DNA from: an uncultured Acetatifactor sp.
GTDB taxonomy: Bacteria > Bacillota > Clostridia > Lachnospirales > Lachnospiraceae
Length of the DNA: 64,000 nucleotides
Reading direction: 5' to 3'
NCBI GenBank assembly: GCA_947588705.1
Contig: CANPYT010000006.1
Coordinates: 1-64,000, forward strand
The position numbers and the translations under genes were made by a program. Numbering within the stretch: the stretch's first letter is position 1; each line of letters begins with the position of its first letter. Under the pieces are notes generated by a model, which saw nothing but the letters and a program-made list of their open reading frames with translations, was not told where the DNA came from and made no database searches. Positions 60,183-64,000 of this stretch are shown piece by piece.

Positions 60183-61927
60183 AAGGGAAATTTCGATATA
60201 TTTGGGAAGAAATGGGCCGGATGCTGCGGGTCTCAAAGGGATGTGCGGCAGCGGTGATCGCAGTACATATCGTGTCGGCCCTGGCCGGGCTGGGTTATAC
60301 GGTGGCCCTGAACCGACTTTTTGAGGCGATCTTAGGCGGGAGCTGGGGCAGCGGTGTCCTGGCGGCGTTTTTTGGCCTGTGCGCCATGCTGCTCACCCGG
60401 GATATTTTAAACGGTGTCAGCAATTACATGACTTCCTGGCAGGAGATGAAGGTACAGAAGGGCTATATGGTCTCCTTTTTTGAGAAAGTGGACGGACTGG
60501 GGGCGGAGCGCCTGCAGGATCCGAAGGTCCTGGACATGGTGAACAGCGCCAGGAACGGCAGGGAAGCCAGCGCGGAATTTCTGATCCATGCGGAACTGAC
60601 GGCAGGGTATTATTTTCTGTATTTTGTGTTCCTGATGGTCTATCTGTACAGGATGCACTGGCTTTTGGCGGTGGTGATCCTGGCGGCTTATATTCCTTCC
60701 GTGTTTACTTATCGGCAGAAGCATAAGGTCAGTATCCAGACGGACGAAGAGGCGGCCCGTTACAGGAGGACGCGGGAGGCATGTTTTGACTATGTGACGG
60801 ATCCGAAATTTTTTAAGGAGAGCCGTTTCTGGGGTGCGGAGAAAATGCTGCAGGGCAGGTACCAGGAGGCGGGAGACCGGTTCCGGAGCTGTTATCTGCG
60901 CAGCTTCCGGCGTCAGAATCTTCGTGATCTGGTGTGCAGCCTGTTTTACGTCGTGGGATTCGGCGTTGTGCTGGCCGCCCTGTGCTATCTGGTGCGTATC
61001 CAGGCGGTATCCGGCGCGGAGGTGGCTACCGTGCTGACCGTTGTGCTGGCGATATACAGCGAGATGGATGAGCTGATGAACTTCCATATAGCGGGCATGG
61101 CTGAGAATCTGAGCGGCCTCTATTACATGAACAAACTGCGGGAGACAGGGAGCGAAGACGGGGAGGAGACCCTGGATGGAAAAGGATACCAGGTGGAGCT
61201 GAGAGGGGTCAGCTTTTCCTATCCTGACGCGGAACAGCCGGCCCTGCAGGGGATCGACCTGAATATCCGCAACGGAGAGCTGATCGCCATAGTAGGGGAG
61301 AACGGTTCCGGCAAGACGACGCTGTCTAAGCTTTTGTGCGGCCTGTACAGGCCCTCCGAAGGAACTATGGCCATCAACGGCAGGAACAGGATGCGTCTGA
61401 AGAGAGACACGGTACTAAAGCGGGTATCGGCGGTGTTCCAGAATGTGAACCGTTATCCGCTGACGATCCGGGAGAATCTATGCCTGGCCGACGGGTCGAT
61501 GGAGGAAGCGGATATGAAGCGGCTGGCGGATTTCGCGGATATTTCGGGAAAGGCGGCGCAGGAGGAACAGGGGTATGACACGCTGCTTTCCAGGGAGTTT
61601 GGGGGAGTGGACTGGTCCGGCGGCCTGTGGCAGCGGCTTGCTATCGCGCGGGCGGCGGGAAAGAAATGTGATTTCTTTGTCTTTGACGAGCCTACGGCGG
61701 CCATCGACCCGCTGGAAGAGCTGGATATCATGAAGCGCATGGCGCAGTTTGCCGAGGGGAAGAGCGCCGTGCTGGTGACCCACAGGATCGGGGCCGCCCG
61801 GCTGGCTGACCGGATCCTGGTCATGGCCGGCGGCAGGATCTGCGAGACGGGCACCCATGAGGAGCTTCTGGCCCTCGGCGGCGAATATGCCCGGATGTAC
61901 CAGGAGCAGAAACAGTGGTATGAATGA
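60167..61927 (+). CDS. ABC exporter half-transporter (second subunit)
   Basis: 586 residues, same layout as the previous gene. Walker A GENGSGKTT (about 377), signature VDWSGGLWQRLAIARA, Walker B FFVFDEPTAAIDP, H-loop VLVTHRIGAARL. ATG 60167 lies inside the end of the first subunit gene. In Walker B the Glu is kept in both subunits, so both ATP sites could be active. Proposed cargo: the peptide encoded at 58085-58183. Confidence 0.92.
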   Translation: MVRGLKGKFRYIWEEMGRMLRVSKGCAAAVIAVHIVSALAGLGYTVALNRLFEAILGGSWGSGVLAAFFGLCAMLLTRDILNGVSNYMTSWQEMKVQKGYMVSFFEKVDGLGAERLQDPKVLDMVNSARNGREASAEFLIHAELTAGYYFLYFVFLMVYLYRMHWLLAVVILAAYIPSVFTYRQKHKVSIQTDEEAARYRRTREACFDYVTDPKFFKESRFWGAEKMLQGRYQEAGDRFRSCYLRSFRRQNLRDLVCSLFYVVGFGVVLAALCYLVRIQAVSGAEVATVLTVVLAIYSEMDELMNFHIAGMAENLSGLYYMNKLRETGSEDGEETLDGKGYQVELRGVSFSYPDAEQPALQGIDLNIRNGELIAIVGENGSGKTTLSKLLCGLYRPSEGTMAINGRNRMRLKRDTVLKRVSAVFQNVNRYPLTIRENLCLADGSMEEADMKRLADFADISGKAAQEEQGYDTLLSREFGGVDWSGGLWQRLAIARAAGKKCDFFVFDEPTAAIDPLEELDIMKRMAQFAEGKSAVLVTHRIGAARLADRILVMAGGRICETGTHEELLALGGEYARMYQEQKQWYE

Positions 61928-61935
61928 AAAAGTGT

Positions 61936-61964
61936 TTGTCATTTTGGGTTTCCTGTGGTATAAT
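61936..61964 (+). promoter_or_regulatory. Promoter of tig
   Basis: TTGTCA (61936-61941), 17-bp spacer, extended -10 TGGTATAAT (hexamer 61959-61964). Confidence 0.85.
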
Positions 61965-62050
61965 CTTTAAATGACTGTGGCTTTGTTCTGTCTTCGCAGC
62001 GGGACAGATGAGATAGATGGTGCACAGACGATTGAAGGAGGAAACGTGGA

Positions 62051-63436
62051 ATGAGTTTACAAGTGGAAAAATCAGAGCACAACATGGCGAAACTGACCAT
62101 TGAGGTGCCCGCTGAAGAGCTGGAGAAAGCCATCGAAGGAGCATATCAGAAGAGCAGAAACAAGATCAGCATCCCCGGCTTTCGCAAAGGCAAGGCGCCC
62201 CGGAAGCTGATCGAGCAAATGTACGGCAAGGATATTTTTTATGAGGATGCCGCCAACGCGCTGATCCCTGAAGTATACGACAGGGAAGTGGAAGAATGCA
62301 CGGAAAAGATTGTCTCTTCGCCCAAGTTTGACGTGGTCCAGATGGAGGCCGGAAAACCCTTTATCTTTACCGCCGAGGTGGCGCTGAAGCCTTCGGTGAC
62401 CCTTGGAAAGTATAAGGGCGTGAAGGTGGAGAAGCCGGATACGGAAGTGACGGAGGAGGAAGTGACCGCCGAGATCGACGGGGAGAGGGAGAAGAATGCC
62501 CGCATCCTGGACGTAACGGACAGGACAGTGAAGGAAGGGGATATTGCGACCATCGATTTTGAGGGATTCGTGGACGGAACCGCGTTCGAGGGCGGAAAGG
62601 GTACGGATTATCCTCTGACCATCGGCTCCCATGCGTTTATCCCGGGCTTTGAGGAGGCCCTGGTAGGCGCGGAGATCGGCAGGGAGATCGACGTGGATGT
62701 GACATTCCCCGAGAATTATCAGGCGGCGGATCTGGCCGGGAAGGCTGCCGTGTTCAAGTGCACTGTGAAGAAACTCCAGGAAAGGCTGCTGCCGGAGCTG
62801 GACGAGGATTTTGTGGGCGAGGTCTCCGACGAGAGCGACACGGTGGAGGAGTACCGGGAGGAGATCCGGAAGAAGGTTTCCGAGAGAAAGGCTTCTATCG
62901 CCAGGGAACGGAAGGAGGAGGAAGCCATCGACGCGGTGGTCGCGGAAGCGGAGATGGACATCCCCGACGCCATGGTGGAGACGCAGCAGAGGCAGATGCT
63001 GCAGGAGTATAGCCAGAGGCTTCAGTCACAGGGCATTTCCATTCAACAGTACATGCAGTTTACCGGCGAGACGGCCCAGAGCCTTATGGAGCAGCTGAAG
63101 CCCCAGGCGACGAAGCGGATCCAGTCGAGGCTTGTGCTTGAGGCGGTAGCGGCGGCTGAGAACCTGACGGCTTCCAAGGAAGAGTATGAAGAAGAGATCA
63201 AGGCCATGGGGGAAGTTTACCAGATGGAGCCCGACCAGGTCAAAGTGATCTTAGGGGAAAAGGGCGTCGAGCAGGTGATGGAGGATCTTGCCGTGAGAAA
63301 AGCGGCGGATTTCATCGTGGACAATGCAAAAGAGGGCAAGCCCGCGGCGAAGAAGAGCGCAAAAAAGGCAAAAGAAGCAAAAGAGGCCGACAATGTCGAC
63401 AATGCCGGGGATACGGCAGAAAACGCGGAAGAGTGA
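62051..63436 (+). CDS. tig: Trigger factor
   Basis: 461 residues. N-terminal ribosome-binding domain with GFRKGKAPRKLIEQMYG, a central FKBP-type prolyl isomerase (ATIDFEGFVDGTAFEGG...PGFEEALVGAEIG) and a helical chaperone domain. The tail is Lys/Ala then acidic (AKKAKEAKEADN...). Folds new proteins at the ribosome exit. Usual neighbour of clpP. Confidence 0.97.
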   Translation: MSLQVEKSEHNMAKLTIEVPAEELEKAIEGAYQKSRNKISIPGFRKGKAPRKLIEQMYGKDIFYEDAANALIPEVYDREVEECTEKIVSSPKFDVVQMEAGKPFIFTAEVALKPSVTLGKYKGVKVEKPDTEVTEEEVTAEIDGEREKNARILDVTDRTVKEGDIATIDFEGFVDGTAFEGGKGTDYPLTIGSHAFIPGFEEALVGAEIGREIDVDVTFPENYQAADLAGKAAVFKCTVKKLQERLLPELDEDFVGEVSDESDTVEEYREEIRKKVSERKASIARERKEEEAIDAVVAEAEMDIPDAMVETQQRQMLQEYSQRLQSQGISIQQYMQFTGETAQSLMEQLKPQATKRIQSRLVLEAVAAAENLTASKEEYEEEIKAMGEVYQMEPDQVKVILGEKGVEQVMEDLAVRKAADFIVDNAKEGKPAAKKSAKKAKEAKEADNVDNAGDTAENAEE

Positions 63437-63477
63437 TCTTTGCTTTTTCAGGAGAAAACTCCGGGAAGGGAACGGAC

Positions 63478-63505
63478 GCGGCTGTGCCATGTGGGGCGCA
63501 GCCGC
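63478..63505 (+). terminator. Hairpin after tig
   Basis: GCGGCTG / CAGCCGC, 7-bp stem with 14-base loop, no T-run; partial terminator at best. Confidence 0.35.
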
Positions 63506-63565
63506 TGTATTATCCTGGGACAAATCTGACTTCTATTAATTTTTTCTTAAATCCAGCGTTTCGCA

Positions 63566-63594
63566 TTGAAAATTCAAGGAAACTGGGATATGAT
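63566..63594 (+). promoter_or_regulatory. Promoter of clpP
   Basis: TTGAAA (63566-63571), 17-bp spacer, TATGAT (63589-63594). No CtsR heptamer repeat was noticed nearby. Confidence 0.75.
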
Positions 63595-63645
63595 GTGTAA
63601 TGAGATTTTATTGTCTGGAAAAAACAGGAAACGGAGGGATTTCAG

Positions 63646-64000
63646 ATGAGTTTGGTGCCTTATGTCATTGAACAGACCAGCAAGGGAGAAAGGTCCTATG
63701 ATATATACTCCCGCCTTTTAAAGGATAGAATCATATTTTTGGGAGAAGAGGTGAATGATACTTCTGCCAGTATCGTGGTGGCGCAGCTGTTGTTCCTGGA
63801 GGCGGAAGACCCTGAGAAGGATATCCATCTTTATATCAACAGCCCGGGAGGCGTTATCACGGCGGGCATGGCGATCTATGACACCATGAATTATATCAAG
63901 TGCGACGTGTCCACGGTGTGTATCGGCATGGCGGCCAGCATGGGTGCTTTTCTGCTTGCGGGCGGCGCAAAGGGAAAGCGTTTCGCCCTGCCAAACGCGG
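63646..64000 (+). CDS. clpP: ATP-dependent Clp protease proteolytic subunit, C-terminus cut by window edge
   Basis: The first 118 residues: [32 protein letters not shown] (shown in part: [19 protein letters not shown]), [21 protein letters not shown], and the serine nucleophile in [16 protein letters not shown]. Forms the 14-mer chamber used by ClpX and ClpC. RBS GGAGGG. The His and Asp of the triad lie past the edge. Confidence 0.96.
   Translation, partial: MSLVPYVIEQTSKGERSYDIYSRLLKDRIIFLGEEVNDTSASIVVAQLLFLEAEDPEKDIHLYINSPGGVITAGMAIYDTMNYIKCDVSTVCIGMAASMGAFLLAGGAKGKRFALPNA

Overview
The window reads as a chromosomal segment of an endospore-forming Gram-positive anaerobe of the class Clostridia, most likely a Lachnospiraceae relative. 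Support: a rather GC-rich low-A/T coding style, strong AGGAGG-type ribosome binding sites, spoIIM and an alpha/beta-type small acid-soluble spore protein, Rpn-type PD-(D/E)XK nucleases, a Firmicute-type LexA box at recA, and the gene orders yicC-remA-gmk-rpoZ-rimO-pgsA-cinA-recA-recX-rny and pyrH-frr-uppS-cdsA-dxr-rseP. No tRNA, rRNA, CRISPR array or complete insertion sequence was found.

Layout. Positions 1-12.2 kb are an accessory zone: a membrane protein cut by the window edge, a broken helicase-tail remnant, a secreted metallo-beta-lactamase-fold lipoprotein, a GyrI-like protein beside remnants of a WYL regulator and a TfoX-like gene, an acyltransferase coupled to an XRE-AbrB regulator, and an Rpn nuclease plus two pRiA4b-domain genes bracketed by a 350-bp direct repeat. 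A complete WYL regulator follows, carrying a palindromic operator that is also present in degraded form 7.4 kb upstream. From 12.2 to 23.5 kb is housekeeping: RNA metabolism, translation, lipid synthesis, SOS and recombination. From 23.5 to 41.0 kb is a glycan-use locus: nagA, nagB and an AraC regulator diverge from a five-gene Opp-type ABC importer, a HAD-GH88/105 fusion, a GH38 alpha-mannosidase, a lyase-like alpha/alpha-toroid protein and an MFS transporter. After a CPA2 antiporter, spoIIM and a DAHP synthase comes an envelope block (44.8-53.0 kb): NodB-type deacetylase, a bactofilin with a very long hexapeptide-repeat arm, pyrH, frr, uppS, cdsA, dxr, rseP. A degenerate PP2C-like protein with a soluble Ser/Thr kinase, a transaldolase and a spore protein follow. 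From 56.2 to 61.9 kb lies a candidate signalling/export module, then tig and the start of clpP.

The most interesting candidate system is at 56.27-61.93 kb: a 603-residue regulator with two HTH domains and helical-repeat regions (RRNPP/PlcR-Rgg-like), a tiny convergent ORF directly abutting it whose product ends in CDVVEDDSIEF, and two overlapping ABC exporter half-transporter genes. Between the tiny ORF and the exporters is a 22-bp-arm palindrome whose outer tips are both TGTACA; each tip is 17 bp from a -10-like hexamer (TATAAT toward the peptide, TAAGAT toward the exporters). This looks like one operator controlling a divergent peptide/exporter pair. It is an inference from sequence only.

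Other notable structure: a 36-bp inverted self-copy inside cdsA whose only damaging effect is an in-frame TGA; MITE-like elements with GTAA-starting 14-bp termini (IS66-like); and unusually many short tandem repeats, both in operon spacers and inside genes. Starts given below were moved from the longest ORF to the RBS-supported codon where the sequence allowed.
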